64,000 nucleotides of DNA from Tetraselmis striata (Eukaryota; Chlorophyta; Chlorodendrophyceae; Chlorodendrales; Chlorodendraceae): positions 1 to 64,000 of the forward strand of contig VCJN01000407.1 of the NCBI GenBank assembly GCA_006384855.1, in the 5' to 3' direction. Positions 24,795-35,939 of the stretch are shown here, in pieces. The stretch's first letter is position 1; every line of letters begins with the position of its first letter. The notes beneath the pieces were generated by a model. The model searched no databases and had not been told where the DNA came from. It was given only the letters and a program-made list of their open reading frames with translations. A program made the translations under genes and the position numbers.

Positions 24795-24980
24795 CGCTGC
24801 GTGGAACGCAGCGAAAACTGGAAGATGGCAGGCTCAGCTGTTCTGGCTGCTTTTATGTCTACTCGTGCTGCACCCAACAAGGGCGCAACAACAGTTACTA
24901 GTTCCCGTACCACTGCGCAGCACTTGTAGCTGAAAAGCGGTTAGGTCAAGGATGGAAACCCCATAAACTAGTTTAGATCA
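24795..24980 (-). repeat. Element 3 repeat A1
   Basis: Left terminus of the element in its own orientation. Same 186 bases as 21879-22064. Confidence 0.9.
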
Positions 24981-25602
24981 ATAACAGCGCAGCCGGCGGG
25001 CGGGCGGTCCGCGCGGCGGGCGCGGCGCTCAATAAATAGTCTTACTGTATACGCTTGTGACATACAGTCGTCATCGTCGTATTGTAGCATAATAACACAA
25101 CATAGGTATATATATATTATGATATTCTATACTTCTGTTAAAAAAAAATGCTGCGTGTACTCTCGCTATGCTTGCCGTGATGTTTCGTTATGTACGCGAC
25201 TTATGATCGTGGTATATGCGTGAGGATCTGCTTGCAGACGCGCGCCGCCATCAGCACCGCAACCCACAGCTTCACATCAACGTCCCCTGTTTCCTCCACC
25301 ATCAGCCCCCCCCCCCCCCCCCCCCCCCCCCAACCCCCCCCTCGCCCGCCGCCCCCCGGCCCCACGCTTCAGGATAGCCCTGACGTGCTTGTGCTGTGCC
25401 AGCACCAACCGCCCCACCGTGCTTGTCCGCGTTTCCGAATCTTGCTACTCGGTAGCCAGGTATCCTCCTGTGCGGGCTGCCCAAGCCAGGAAGCGGCAGC
25501 CGGCCGGCGCATTCCCACCTGGAACGCTATTGGGCCCGTTTCACTTCTCGGATAACCCACCGCTCTCCCCGCGAGGGCGTGGGCCCGAGCAGCGACGGCA
25601 CC
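24981..25602. other. Upstream region of the plastid-protein gene
   Basis: AT-rich stretch at 25030-25190, then a C run at about 25306-25330. Promoter is presumably here; no clear TATA box. Confidence 0.4.
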
Positions 25603-27498
25603 ATGAGCGGCGCGCTTGGAGCTTCCGGCACGCTCAGGCTCGCTGCGCCCGGGCTCGGCTCTCGACGGTCCCCGGCGCTGGCCGGGGCGGGGCAACTCCG
25701 CCGCCCTGTGCAGGTGGGTTCGCCGGCGGCGGGACGACGCGGCGGTTGTGCGGTGCTCTGCAAGGCGAGGGGCTTGTGCTTGGGTGCTGCGGCGTCTGGG
25801 GCAGCAGTTTGCACGCTTCCGCTCTTGTGGCGGGCCCGGCAGCCACATGAGCTCGGCTGCCTTGTGAGCTCCAGCGCAGGTGGCGCATTTCGCGTCCTGG
25901 GCAGGCCTGCGCGGATAGTGATAAATCGTATCATCCCTGAGATAAAGCTTACATCGCCAGCCTCCCCTCAGATAAGCGCTACAACTCTGTTCCGGGATCA
26001 CTAGCGACTTTTGCTCTATTGAGTCTTCAGACAGCAAGGTGCATCTATCTGCAGGGATAACCCCTTCGATGGCGCATTGGCCCAGTAATACCTCAGATTA
26101 CCTACGTTCAGATAGATTTTTCTCCTCAAGGAGGTGGGGAGGGGGGGGGGGGGGGGCAATGCACAGTCTGGATCCTGAGACCAGCAAGATGCATCTCCTC
26201 TCTGATGCCGGCTACTGTTGCTGGCCCACCGCGTGCAGGCGCTGCCGGTAGCTGCGCGACGGCGCTCGCGGGGCGGGGCGCTGCGCGTGGCGGCGTACAA
26301 GTCGCCGGTGCACCGGAAGTACGTGACCAAGACCAAGGAGGAGCTGGACGAGGCGTACGCGAAGGAGTGGATCGAAACGACGGCGCACCAAGGTAGCCCC
26401 CACACCGCCCTCACCCACCCCCAAATCAAGGCAGCCATCACCGCCGCCGCCACCACAGTCGCCACCACTTCCCCCTCGGTTGCTGTGTTCGCTCCGCTGA
26501 GGCCGGGGCCGGGTGGCGTGCGCGGGGCCGCAGTTGCGCAGGTGCGCGAGCCGACGTTCTGGTCGGTGATGGCCTACGTGCCGCAGTTCATCCGCTTCCG
26601 CATCATCCCCGAGCCGATCCGCTACCTGATGCACCTCGCCTGGCTGCCGCTGCGCCCGTTTGCCGCCGCGCTCGAGCGCCGCCTGCTGCTGGCGGGCGCC
26701 AAGCTGGACGCGCTGCTCGCGAGGCTGCACAAGGGCGCGCCCGGCCGCAAGCTGCTCTCCATCCAGGAGGTGCTGCGCCGCGCGCACGGCAAGGTGGGCG
26801 CCAAGACCCCCCACCTTCCCACCCTGTCATTGACAAGCGGGGGCAGGCACCCAACCTGGACACAGGTCGGCAAGCCTACTTAGACAAGGACCAGGTTCAG
26901 GCTGCACTCACGCATCAATCCCCCTTGCGTACGGCGCGTGTGTCGCCGATGATCTCCGGCGTGCCGGGGTGACCCCCCACGCAGCGGCCGGGTATGTTTC
27001 CAGCCTCACGCCCACCCGGGTGCCTCGCTCCCCCCTGCCGCTCCCCCTTGCAGGCCACCCCGCTGCGCAAGATCAAATACCGCATTGACCTGCTGAAGGT
27101 GTGCTGCCCAACACCAGGTCCCAACACCAGACACTAAACCCCAACAACAACAAATATTTTGCATAGTGAAAGTTCACTAATACATTTCATATACTGACTG
27201 CCATCAAATATAAAAATGTTCACATTTCGCACTTAATTGAAGCGTAGAAAACCGGCATTGCTCTCAACGGATGATGCGTATGTGAGAGTAATGCCCATCT
27301 TCCTGTATTCCGCCAAGCGCACAGAGCACACATCCCAGCGGCTGATGCCATGCCCACCCGCCATCCTGTGAGCAGGGCAAGACCATCGAGGAGCTGGACG
27401 ACGAGGCGCTGGAGGCGCAGCGCATGGAGGCCATCAGGCTGGCGGCCGCGATCGACGCGTACGTCAACGCGGCGAATGGCACCGGCGCGCAGCCATGA
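25603..27498 (+). CDS. Predicted plastid-targeted protein of unknown function
   Basis: Five exons, 25603-25713, 26239-26392, 26534-26793, 27054-27098 and 27376-27498, join cleanly in phase to 230 residues ending TGA. I do not recognise the protein. The first 50 residues are rich in Ala, Arg, Ser and Gly with no acidic residue, as expected of a plastid transit peptide. The mature part starts near YKSPVHRKYVTKTKEELDE. The centre (FWSVMAYVPQFIRFRIIPEP, then YLMHLAWLPLRPF) is aromatic and hydrophobic and could contact membrane. A basic stretch (RKIKYRIDLLK) and an acidic amphipathic end (TIEELDDEALEAQRMEAIRL) follow. Intron 1 has a G run near its 3' end (about 26133-26156), the reverse of the C runs usual here. 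Acceptor choice at 26531-26533 is set by phase. Confidence 0.75.
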
Positions 27499-28549
27499 GC
27501 CCGGCCCGATGCGCCCCCCCCCCCCCCCCCCCCTCCCTCTTTGACGCCCTTCCCCCTCCCACCCCAGGGGAAGGGGCCAGGACTGGGTCGTGCGCCCAGA
27601 GACTGTCTAGGTCCCCCGGAGGCGTGCAGCCGATGCTGCAGATGCCCACTGCGCTGGTCGCCCCCACCGTGGATGGGGTCAGGACTGTTGTGGGGCCTGT
27701 AACCTGAACAGGAGCCCTTAAAACGACATGGTTTCCGCGCAGAGCGTTTCACCCTCACCTGGGGAAAAGAGGGTTGGTCCAGGCATGGTGGGGAGCGAAG
27801 CAAAGCAGGGGGATGTTGACATCACACATGCTTAGAATAGCCGGATGCTGGCGGTGCCTCTCGTTAACGTAGACGTACTTGGGCGACACGTGGCATGATA
27901 TTCATAGGCCGGATTGTCCTCGTCCTCTGCTGCCCATTGCGTGGGTTTGTGCTGTGTGCACGAAATGGCCCTGTCTGGTAACATAAACTGACTCACGTAG
28001 CATCGCGCGTGAACGCCCCCCTGACCAGTATCTTTACATAATCTGCTGGACGCTTGATTTCGCCATAGGGCCAGGGTGGCAACAACCTTGGAAGGGCGTG
28101 TTGCAGACGTGGGTGGGGCGATTTAATGGCACCTTTCTGGCTGCCGCCAGCACGGGTTGCAAACCTCCAGCTTCCTCATCGCCGGCAATACTACACAAAC
28201 ACACAAACTGCCAAAAACAGACAATGTTTGGGTACGGGATCGCGCAAAGTTATGGTGTGATGTGCTCCTTGAGTGTGCTCGCTGAGGCTCAGCATTCGAG
28301 TGATGGTGTGATCGGGACGAGAGCAGGGAGTCAATGCAGATCAGACTGACCATTGAAACAAAGGTGATTAAAAAACAGAATGATTTGAAAAAACGAAGGT
28401 GAGAAAGAAGGTCAGAATAAAACATGCGAGCAGCTATGCTGCGCTTGGTAATCAAACATGCAGCAGCTTCTCCTAAATCTTGCGGGAAGCCGAGTGTAGT
28501 AGGTATCCATGCTTCCACGGCTGGATACAGAATGCGTGTGTGCCGAATG
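27499..28549. other. Convergent intergenic region
   Basis: Between the 3' ends of two genes. C run at about 27516-27532, TGTAA at 27698-27702. No coding signal. Confidence 0.5.
27698..27702 (+). promoter_or_regulatory. Candidate polyadenylation signal TGTAA
   Basis: TGTAA 200 bases after the stop codon of the plastid-protein gene. Confidence 0.4.
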
Positions 28550-30019
28550 CTAGAGGTCCGGCGCGGGGTAGCTCTCGAGGGCGGCCAGGACGCTTGCGTC
28601 GGCGGCAGTACCGAGGTTGGTCTCCAGCTTTGTGATATCTTCCTCGTCGAACCTTGGCACAACAGTGCCGCTCACCTGGACGGGATCGCCCAGCTCAGCG
28701 TCGGCGAGGGCGACTTCACCGTTCTCGATGGCGAGCTGGAGTTCCTCCACGGCGCCGCTCCCGTACATCTCCCCCCTGACAAACACGACGAAGGTGATGC
28801 TGCCAGCGTCCTCGATCTCCAGTGCTTGCGCAGTGATGTCGATGCGGGTGAAGTTTGTCTCAGCGGCGATGTCGGCCAGAACATCGTTGACGTAAGGCGT
28901 CAGGTCGGCGAGTTCGTCTGTTCCCGGGCTATAACCCATGAGGTGGCGAGACCCGGTGGTGATCGATACAGCTGCTCGGGCCTCAAATGCGAGATACGTC
29001 AGAGTCGGCACCACGGTGGCAGCCGGCACGTCCTCCAGGGCTGCCGCTACGTTAGGATTAACGGGCGTGGCCAGATTGGTGGAAAGCTGCGACGTTTCGG
29101 ACGCGTCAAACACGGGCGCTTGGCTCTTGGTAACCCTGACTGGCGCGCCAAGCTCCAGGCCATCAACGGCGAGGTCGATCATGTTCAGCTCGAACTCGAC
29201 CTCTAGAGCCTCGATTTCGCCGGTCTTGCCAATGGCGAAGATAACAAAGGTGGCGCCGCCGTTCTCAATATCCAGGCCCTGTGCAGTTACTTGGCTACGC
29301 GGGAGCTCCGCCTCTTGGGCGAACGCATCCAGGATGTCGTCGATAACTGGCGTGAGAAGATTCAGCTCGTCGGTCGTGGGTGCAGCCGACAGGTGACGAC
29401 GTGCTGGTCCGGGAACGGGGATGTTGGCCTGAATAGAGACAACCGCGTCGCACTCAGGAATGGCGGTAAGTCCATCGCTCGGGGGGTCCGTGAAGAGATT
29501 GGATTCCAGGTCGCGCTTGTTGCCGCCGTCAAAGGACACCTCGGAGAGCGCCTTGAGTGGTACCAGTGCCCCGTCACTGATATCGACGCCAGCCAGCGTC
29601 TGCGCCGAGACGGCAGAGAGCCTACCATCTGGATGCAGGACGTAAACGGTGAACATAAGCGTGTTGCCGTTGATGACGGCGAGGCCTTGGGCTGTGACAT
29701 CTGCGCGGGGCACGTCGAAAGCATCCGCCACTTCAAACAGCCAGTTGTTGATGTTGCCAACTTCGCGATCCTTCGGCCGAGCAGCGACCCCGCAGGTGGT
29801 CTCGGGTCTGTCAAGCAGCTTGCGAGTGGCTGCCAAGGGAAGCCTGAGAGTAGCGGTGAATGTTAGAACTGTGTTCTTGGGCTCACTTGACGACGACTCT
29901 GAGGATGACTCCGAGGCTGAGGAGCTCGCTCGAAGCGTGCGGGCATCGAGGACGAGCGAGGACTCCAGGAGCAGCGCCGCGACGAGCGCGCCGCTGACGG
30001 ATCGACAATTCATCTTCAT
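28550..30019 (-). CDS. Secreted protein with three internal repeats, unknown function
   Basis: A single uninterrupted frame of 489 residues from the ATG at 30019 to TAG at 28550. The start (MKMNCRSVSGALVAALLLE) is a signal peptide, followed by a Ser-rich linker (about 30-48). Three repeats of about 140 residues follow. Each contains a short hydrophobic strand block, a helix ending in ADITAQALEI-like sequence (DVTAQGLAV, QVTAQGLDI, DITAQALEI), a strand block FVVFV/FTVYV/FVIFA, and then L-x-x-L-x-S/T-N-L (DLESNLF, QLSTNLA, KLETNLG). There is no transmembrane segment or GPI signal. The protein is acidic, with few Cys. I do not recognise the repeat family; an extracellular or vacuolar role is inferred from the signal peptide. 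It is the only intronless host gene here, yet has no poly(A) or target duplication suggesting a retrocopy. Confidence 0.85.
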   Translation of the reverse strand: MKMNCRSVSGALVAALLLESSLVLDARTLRASSSASESSSESSSSEPKNTVLTFTATLRLPLAATRKLLDRPETTCGVAARPKDREVGNINNWLFEVADAFDVPRADVTAQGLAVINGNTLMFTVYVLHPDGRLSAVSAQTLAGVDISDGALVPLKALSEVSFDGGNKRDLESNLFTDPPSDGLTAIPECDAVVSIQANIPVPGPARRHLSAAPTTDELNLLTPVIDDILDAFAQEAELPRSQVTAQGLDIENGGATFVIFAIGKTGEIEALEVEFELNMIDLAVDGLELGAPVRVTKSQAPVFDASETSQLSTNLATPVNPNVAAALEDVPAATVVPTLTYLAFEARAAVSITTGSRHLMGYSPGTDELADLTPYVNDVLADIAAETNFTRIDITAQALEIEDAGSITFVVFVRGEMYGSGAVEELQLAIENGEVALADAELGDPVQVSGTVVPRFDEEDITKLETNLGTAADASVLAALESYPAPDL

Positions 30020-31162
30020 TCTCCGGCCTGAGGAAGTGCAATAGTAAGAACAATATACGCTTGGCGAGATCCGGCGACGCGGATAATATGGGGTATTGCT
30101 TTCGTAGCGCACAGCACTGCGAGCAGATTATGCGCTCCTACACTGGCCTGCTTGAGTCACGTTCGGTCGTTCGGACGGTACTGGCACGACGGCGAAAGGC
30201 GGATGTTGTGAAAGGCCGGCTCACGAACCAGACGACAGGCCGTTCCAGCTAGTACCACATAGTGTGCGTAGGGGATGGGCTCACCACGATGCAGGGCGGT
30301 CGCAGCCCTCGAGTGGTATGGCGGCACCACTCTGGTTATGGGGGCCAGCAGTCTCGGCAGCTTTGCTTAGAGTCGCGGTCGTCTAGGCAGCCATATACGA
30401 GTCTCCCGTTGGCCGGCGCGATACTGAGCCTGCGTACGAACGCCGCGCAGGTTCGTGTCGATAGCTGCACTTCTTGTGTTGTGCAGTTTGTCGTTGTCTG
30501 GCGAGCGCTCGTGGTTACATACAATATTGTGGCAAGCCGCTCAGTGTCGACTACTAAGGGGTGTGCGAGCGGTGGCTGGCGCTCAGCTGGTGCTGCGCCC
30601 CTGCGCCACACCCGGGCCACGACGCCCCGCGTTCCAGCACGGTTAAACGCGGGTGAAATAAGCCGATCTAAATGGCGGGAATCCGGAAATAGGCTAGCTC
30701 ATAAACAGGTCATACAAGGCGAGAATAATGCTACGTTTATTTTAAAAACAATGATTTAGGAAGTTTGGTGGTGTTTTCTCGATTAAGACATGCTACTACC
30801 GTACAGCTTTGGTTGTTACGTGCTGTTGTCAACGACTGAGATAAACTGCTAACTTCCCAACTAGTCGCTACGCCGGGAGCGGGGCGTCGTCAAGGCTCGT
30901 AGCCTGTCCGCTCCGCCGCCTGCGCCGCGGAGCAAATGATTTCGACTCTGAAAATAAACGGCCAAACTGTGGTTGTACTCGTACTGTCACGTGCAGCCAT
31001 GTGCCATACTGCTACGTACGACTACACGATTATATGACGACATGACATTATAATGTACTACGTACGACATATGTATTTATTCCTTATAATTAAAACTGAT
31101 GTACATTTAATGACGAATCGCCGCCCGCTGCGGCACCCGCGTTATATTATAAACAACGGTAG
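30020..31162. other. Intergenic, no feature seen
   Basis: Upstream of the secreted-protein gene. Open frames on both strands lack any recognisable motif. AT-rich near 31000-31160. Confidence 0.4.
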
Positions 31163-32495
31163 TCGCTAGATGATTGTTTTTCCGCCCCCGGGACAGGACT
31201 GGCACCAGTGAAACCCTTGCAGCGTCTCTACGACGGCCGTTTAGGCAGCAATCCAGTTACGGAAGCCCTGGGTAGCGATGATCCGTTATAGTCATCAAGC
31301 AAATTGCCGAAGCATTCTGCAAGACTAATTAAAGGCCAGTGACGAAATTTCCAACATTGTTGGATCACCGTCTAAAACACTGCCATCAAAATACCCGGCA
31401 CTGACCACGTCGAAAGGTCCGCCCTACCCGTTTGGGCGTCGGCCCATTCGAGTAATGCGAGTTGGGGCAAGCCCCAACCCGCGGAGCAAAGCATTTCGGG
31501 AGTGCGATACGTCTGCAACAAAAAGGCAATGTGAGGGAGGGCCCGACGCCATAGCAGGAAAATTTTCCCATTCCCAGTAAAATCCAGGGCGCCGTGAAGG
31601 GAGGGGGGGACCCCGCCCAAAATAAGGCAGTTAAGGCCTCATGTGTTGACGCAATAACCTGACTACTAATTAAATCCCTGAACTCCGGAACTAACAACCC
31701 AAAAATATGACGGTGATACCCCCACCGCAGGCACTCCACCAACATATGTTCGATAGTCTCAGATTCACCTCCGCCACATGCAGGGCAGTGTTCAAGGAAC
31801 CACTCAGGCATGGCATGAATCCGGGCCAATCGGCGGGCAGTGGGAAATACTCGGGTGCGTAATTGTATCATAATGTGCAACCCGGCCACAACCCCCGCGG
31901 GGACACCCACACCGTACTGTCGCAACGGATTTGACGCATAAGACGCCTGGACATATATACCCCAGGTGTTATTGCGTGCTAACGATGCCGACGATTCGTA
32001 ACGCGCCCACACCGATGCCTTTACTAGTTTAGCGGCATCGCGCGCGGCTAGTGACCTCCACTCAAGTGGAAGGTGCGCCCCCTCACCTAGCCGTACGTTC
32101 GCCCTAGCTAGTCGATCTAACCCCCGCACAGTCCCTGACGTCCACGTGTTAGGGCGCGCCCGACTTGGCTTATCTACTAGATGGATTGTACATGTATTCA
32201 AGTCGGATGCTTTAAGGAACGCCCGAGCCCGTGCTGCAGTGGCCGTAGCCTCTATGGGCGCAATATCCAATTCCCGCATCATCGGTGCAGTGGCCTCCCC
32301 AAGGGAGTTTTTACCCACCCCAATGAGGCACCGCAAGCACTGATTGAGTACGGTTTGTAATTTATTTGCGCCGCTAGTTCTATCCATGCCCCATACTTCA
32401 CACCCAGAAGTTAAAACCGGCAGTACACAGATTTTAAAGACCGACACACGCACATTAATAGGAATTATGATGATAATTCCTATTCGCTAGATGAT
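31163..32495 (-). mobile_element. 5'-truncated LINE with 12-bp target-site duplication
   Basis: TCGCTAGATGAT occurs at 31163-31174 and 32484-32495, bracketing a minus-strand LINE 3' fragment (31175-32483). The 3' end matches the tail at 10825-10897 and closes in a short A-rich end. The 5' end at 32483 carries an 11-bp perfect foldback (ATAGGAATTAT and ATAATTCCTAT, four-base loop), as left by an aberrant 5' priming step. Confidence 0.9.
31386..32453 (-). pseudogene. LINE ORF2 C-terminal part
   Basis: About 355 codons without a stop. VFKICVLPVLTSGCEVWGMD is the region just after the RT domain in LINE Pol. Next come a long helical connector and the C-terminal zinc motif CPACGGGESETIEHMLVEC (C-x2-C-x8-H-x4-C). 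In the run of eight G near 31604-31611 the frame probably slips: the alternative frame gives FLLWRRALPHIAFLLQTYR, the more natural ending. RT and endonuclease domains are missing by 5' truncation. Confidence 0.8.
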
Positions 32496-32647
32496 AATGC
32501 TGATACCGACGAGAGATACAGATACGAAACTCGTACGGAACCATGGAGTTTTTGGATCCTGCTGCTATTCGGGGTGCTTTTCTGTGGGTCGGGTCATCAA
32601 ACGCGCGACCCCTTCTGCCACCACTGGTTGTATCGTTGTTTCGTACT

Positions 32648-32872
32648 GAACTAAGGTTAGGCAGACATATCGAGTCGAGCGAACGTTAGCGGCGCATAAT
32701 TTCCAGTCATTTCCGTAAGGCCTCGCATGTCGTGCCGGGAGTCGGAATTTTTTCTAGAAAGGTCGCTAGCGAGCTGCTGACAGCTCTTTGCGGACATCTC
32801 CCGAACTCTAGCACAGTCCTACCACTGAGCCGACATCGTGCTCATGTCTTTTGTTGTAGCGCTACTCGCACT
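32648..32872 (+). repeat. Element 2 repeat A1
   Basis: Left terminal repeat, about 85-90 percent like 37168-37431 by eye. The right copy has a roughly 45-base extra segment. Confidence 0.8.
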
Positions 32873-33384
32873 ACAACACTCGCACAACGCACGGCGTTGT
32901 GAGGGAGCGTCTACCGACTTGATTTTGACGTTCCCGCGTGACGCTGCGAACGCGACATTCGCTTGGCTCAGCATGCCCATCCGGCCATCCCCGACAACGA
33001 ACCAGATACGGAGCCTGCGTCCGCCGCCTTCCCCGCCCGCTTCGCCAAGTTGGTGGCCACGGTAGCGGATCTCGCAGCTTTTCTGCGCGACACGTTGTCC
33101 CGCGACCCATAGCGGCGGCCTAGCGGCACCAATTACGAGCCACGCGCGCCAGTCCCCGTCGCCGCCGCGAAGAGCTCTTCGCCCACCAACGCGATGCCCG
33201 CACAGGCGCCGCCGGCACGCCCGCGCCCCGCCGCCAGAAACTCTCTCACGTGGGAGGAGTGACCGCCCCTTATTGCGCCCGAGTTTGCGATAAACCCGGC
33301 GTCCGCTCCTGTCTACGACGACGGAGCGGAGCTCCGCTGACGAGACCAACAGAATTCTGACAGAGAAGCGGCACTAGGTCACGC

Positions 33385-34211
33385 TTGAACAATACCGCTC
33401 GCTGTACTATTGCGGCTTCTACGACGCGGCTTCCTTCGCAGCCCCATGCGAGGCCGCTGCGGCGATCGAGGGAACAGCGATCGAGGGAGCGGAAATCCCC
33501 CCTACCCCGGAGGACGTTAGCGTCCTTCAGGCGGCGATCGCGGCCTTCGGGGCCAGCAACCCGCACCTACCGCCGCGATTTCCTCGCCTACTTGCGGCTC
33601 AAGACAGCGGGCGATGCGGACGCGGGGGACAAGACGCTCGCCGAGATTACACGCGCTCGCCTCCTCCCGCCCTCCTATACGCTGACTACGGTTCGCCGGC
33701 GCTGGCAGCGCTCCGACAGGAACTTCCGCAGCGACATGCCGGCTACACCGTCACAGCCGCGGCGAAGGCGGCCTCAACTAGCGCTTCCGCGGCGCCCTCG
33801 CCGACGACGAGTTCGCCCCCAAGTCCCCACGCTGCCCCCGCAACCCCACGACCCATTCCAAGCCCCCGCAGCCCAAGAACCCCTAGCCCAAGCCCGAGCT
33901 TGCTGCCGAATGACGGCGTGGCCCGCCGTCCCGGTTCCCCGCCCCGCGCGTCTACGTTTCTGCAACACAACTTGCGGAAACAGTGGCGCAAGTGGCGGCG
34001 AATTGGGGCGAGCGGGCGCATATTGCGGTGGATTCGCGAGGGCGTGCCGGTGCCCTTCACCTCCGGCCCGCCTCCCCCCTTCCACCGTAGAGTCTCCCTA
34101 CATGACGCCACGGACGCGCAGCTCCGGCGGTGGAGCGAGGAGAGCGCGAGACTACTTCGCGTCGGAGCCCTAGAGCCAGGCGTAATGAGCCGCTACGTCT
34201 CGCCGGTTTTC
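33385..34211 (+). pseudogene. Element 2 Gag-like region
   Basis: Overlapping frames read an alanine/proline-rich Gag followed by WRKWRRIGASGRILRWIREG and VPFTSGPPPPF, the block that precedes RT in DIRS elements. Frame changes are needed, and a one-base loss near 34211 separates it from RT. Confidence 0.55.
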
Positions 34212-34900
34212 TAGTCCCAAAGCCGGGCAGCAATAAGTGGCGACTTTTAATCGACCTGCACCACCTCAACCTCTACTGCGCGGTCTATAGCATGCGGTTC
34301 GAAACGCTCCGCCGCTTGCGCTACCTAGCGTGCCGGGACGATTGGGCGTTCTCCTTTGACCTACAAGACGGATACTACGCCTTGGGGCTGCGGGAGGACG
34401 TCCGCGAATATTGCACTATCAACGTGAGGGGCACCCTCTGGCGCTCCGCCGCCCTTCCCATGGGGTGGTCCCTCAGCCCTTACTACTTTTGCATCCTAGT
34501 CAACGTCATGGTGCGCTAGTACCTACGGCAGCCAGACTTTGCGGCCTACGCGCGGTCCGCCCAGCCCTCGAGGCGACGCGTGCGTCGGCGCAAGGCCCGC
34601 GGGGTTTGCGTGCTACCCTTCGTGGACGATTTTATGTTCCTAGCCCCGTCCGCCCGAGAGCTGGCGCTTCGCCTACGCGCGACGGTGGACCGCCTATGTG
34701 GGCGTTTGGGCCTATCCCAACACCCTACCAAGGCTCACCCCAAGCCCACCCAGCGGCTCCAACAGCTAGGACTTGAGATCAATCTGTGCGACATGCGCTT
34801 TACCGCCCCGCCCGACAAGCTCCGCCGGCTATCCGTGTCGCCCGGGACGTGCTCCGCCGCGCGGCCCGCCGCCGCCGCGTGCCCGCCCACTTGCTAGCAC
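34190..34900 (+). pseudogene. Element 2 reverse transcriptase
   Basis: LVPKPGSNKWRLLIDLHHLN, FSFDLQDGYYALGLREDV (motif A), LPMGWSLSPYYF (motif B) and VLPFVDDFMFLAPS (FVDD active site), then GLSQHPTKA. An in-frame TAG at 34517-34519 interrupts between motifs B and C. Confidence 0.8.
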
Positions 34901-35820
34901 AGTTGGTTGGGGAGGGGCAGTTTCTGTACCTAGCCATCCCTCCGGCGCGCTTCTACCTCCGCGAGGCGCACTCCGTCCTGGGCTCCAATTCGATTTGGAG
35001 CGGGGACGTCAAACTGACGAGGCAATTAATGCGCGATCTATTGTGGTGGCGCAATGTGCCGACCCGGCACAATGGCGCCCCGATTTTGCGGCCCGTCGAG
35101 TCATGCTACCCGCACACCGACTCTAGCAAGTACTACTGGGGTGCGGTGCTGAATGGCCGCGCGGAAGCGAGCGGATTTTAGTACGAAGACGACCGAGCGC
35201 AACACGTCACTTACAAAGAATTAAATGCGGTACGTCTTGTTGTGCATGCCTTTCTTCCCCACATGAGCTGGCGCAATGTACTTTTGCACGAGGACAACCA
35301 GGCAGTAGTACACGTGCTCTCCCATCTCACCTCCCGGTCCCTTGTACTTACGGCCGAACTTCGGAAATTCAGGTATTTACTGGATGTGCACGACATTCGG
35401 TTACGCGTCCGTTACATTCGGTCCGCGGCGAACGCATGGGCGGACAGGTTGTCGCGCGAGACGGACGAGTCGGACTGGGCATTAATCCTCGTATTTTCCA
35501 GTATGTCAACCGCGTGTGGGGGCGGGGGCACTCGGTGGATCGGCTCGCCACCATGGAGAACGCCTAGGTACCCCGGTACAATTCTCGGTGGTGGGACCCT
35601 CGTACCGAGGCAGTCGATTCCCCCTCCCTGTCGGACGCCACGTGGCGCCGCGAGGCAAACTGGTGCACACTCCCCCCTCCCCCCCTTCAACTTGATGGAC
35701 GAACTCGTCCTCAAGCTGCGCCAGTCGGGCGCAGCGGCGACAGTAGTCGCTCCGCCGGCGTGGAACGATCGGCCGTGGATGCCGCAGCTACACGACCTTG
35801 CTACCGAGGTGCTGCACTAA
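34900..35820 (+). pseudogene. Element 2 RNase H and adjoining region
   Basis: YPHTDSSKYYWGAVLNG (first Asp), an in-frame TAG at 35179-35181 where Trp is expected, then VTYKELNAVRLVVHAF (Glu), LLHEDNQAVVHVL (Asp) and RYIRSAANAWADRLSR (last Asp), the full RNase H acid set. Downstream, WNDRPWMPQLHDLA is the conserved post-RNase H box of this class. Confidence 0.8.
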
Positions 35821-35939
35821 CCCCCTTTCACGACTTGTTCTACCTCGGGGCGGCGGGGCGTGCGCGCCGGCTTCGGGCCGCCGCTCTGGAGCGTGATGCT
35901 CTCCTGAGTGCCGTGCCGTCATCTTTCTACCGACCCAGT

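Larger units (their letters stand above)
21760..24980 (-). mobile_element. Element 3: young RT-less Gag-tyrosine recombinase element
   Basis: Minus-strand order is A1 (24980-24795), Gag-like ORF, tyrosine recombinase ORF, B1 (22090-22065), A2 (22064-21879), spacer, B2 (21785-21760). This is the same split-repeat plan as elements 1, 2 and 4. The two 186-base A copies look identical and the B copies match over about 26 bases, so insertion was recent. No reverse transcriptase, RNase H or other Pol domain fits: only 12 codons separate the two ORFs. Confidence 0.85.
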
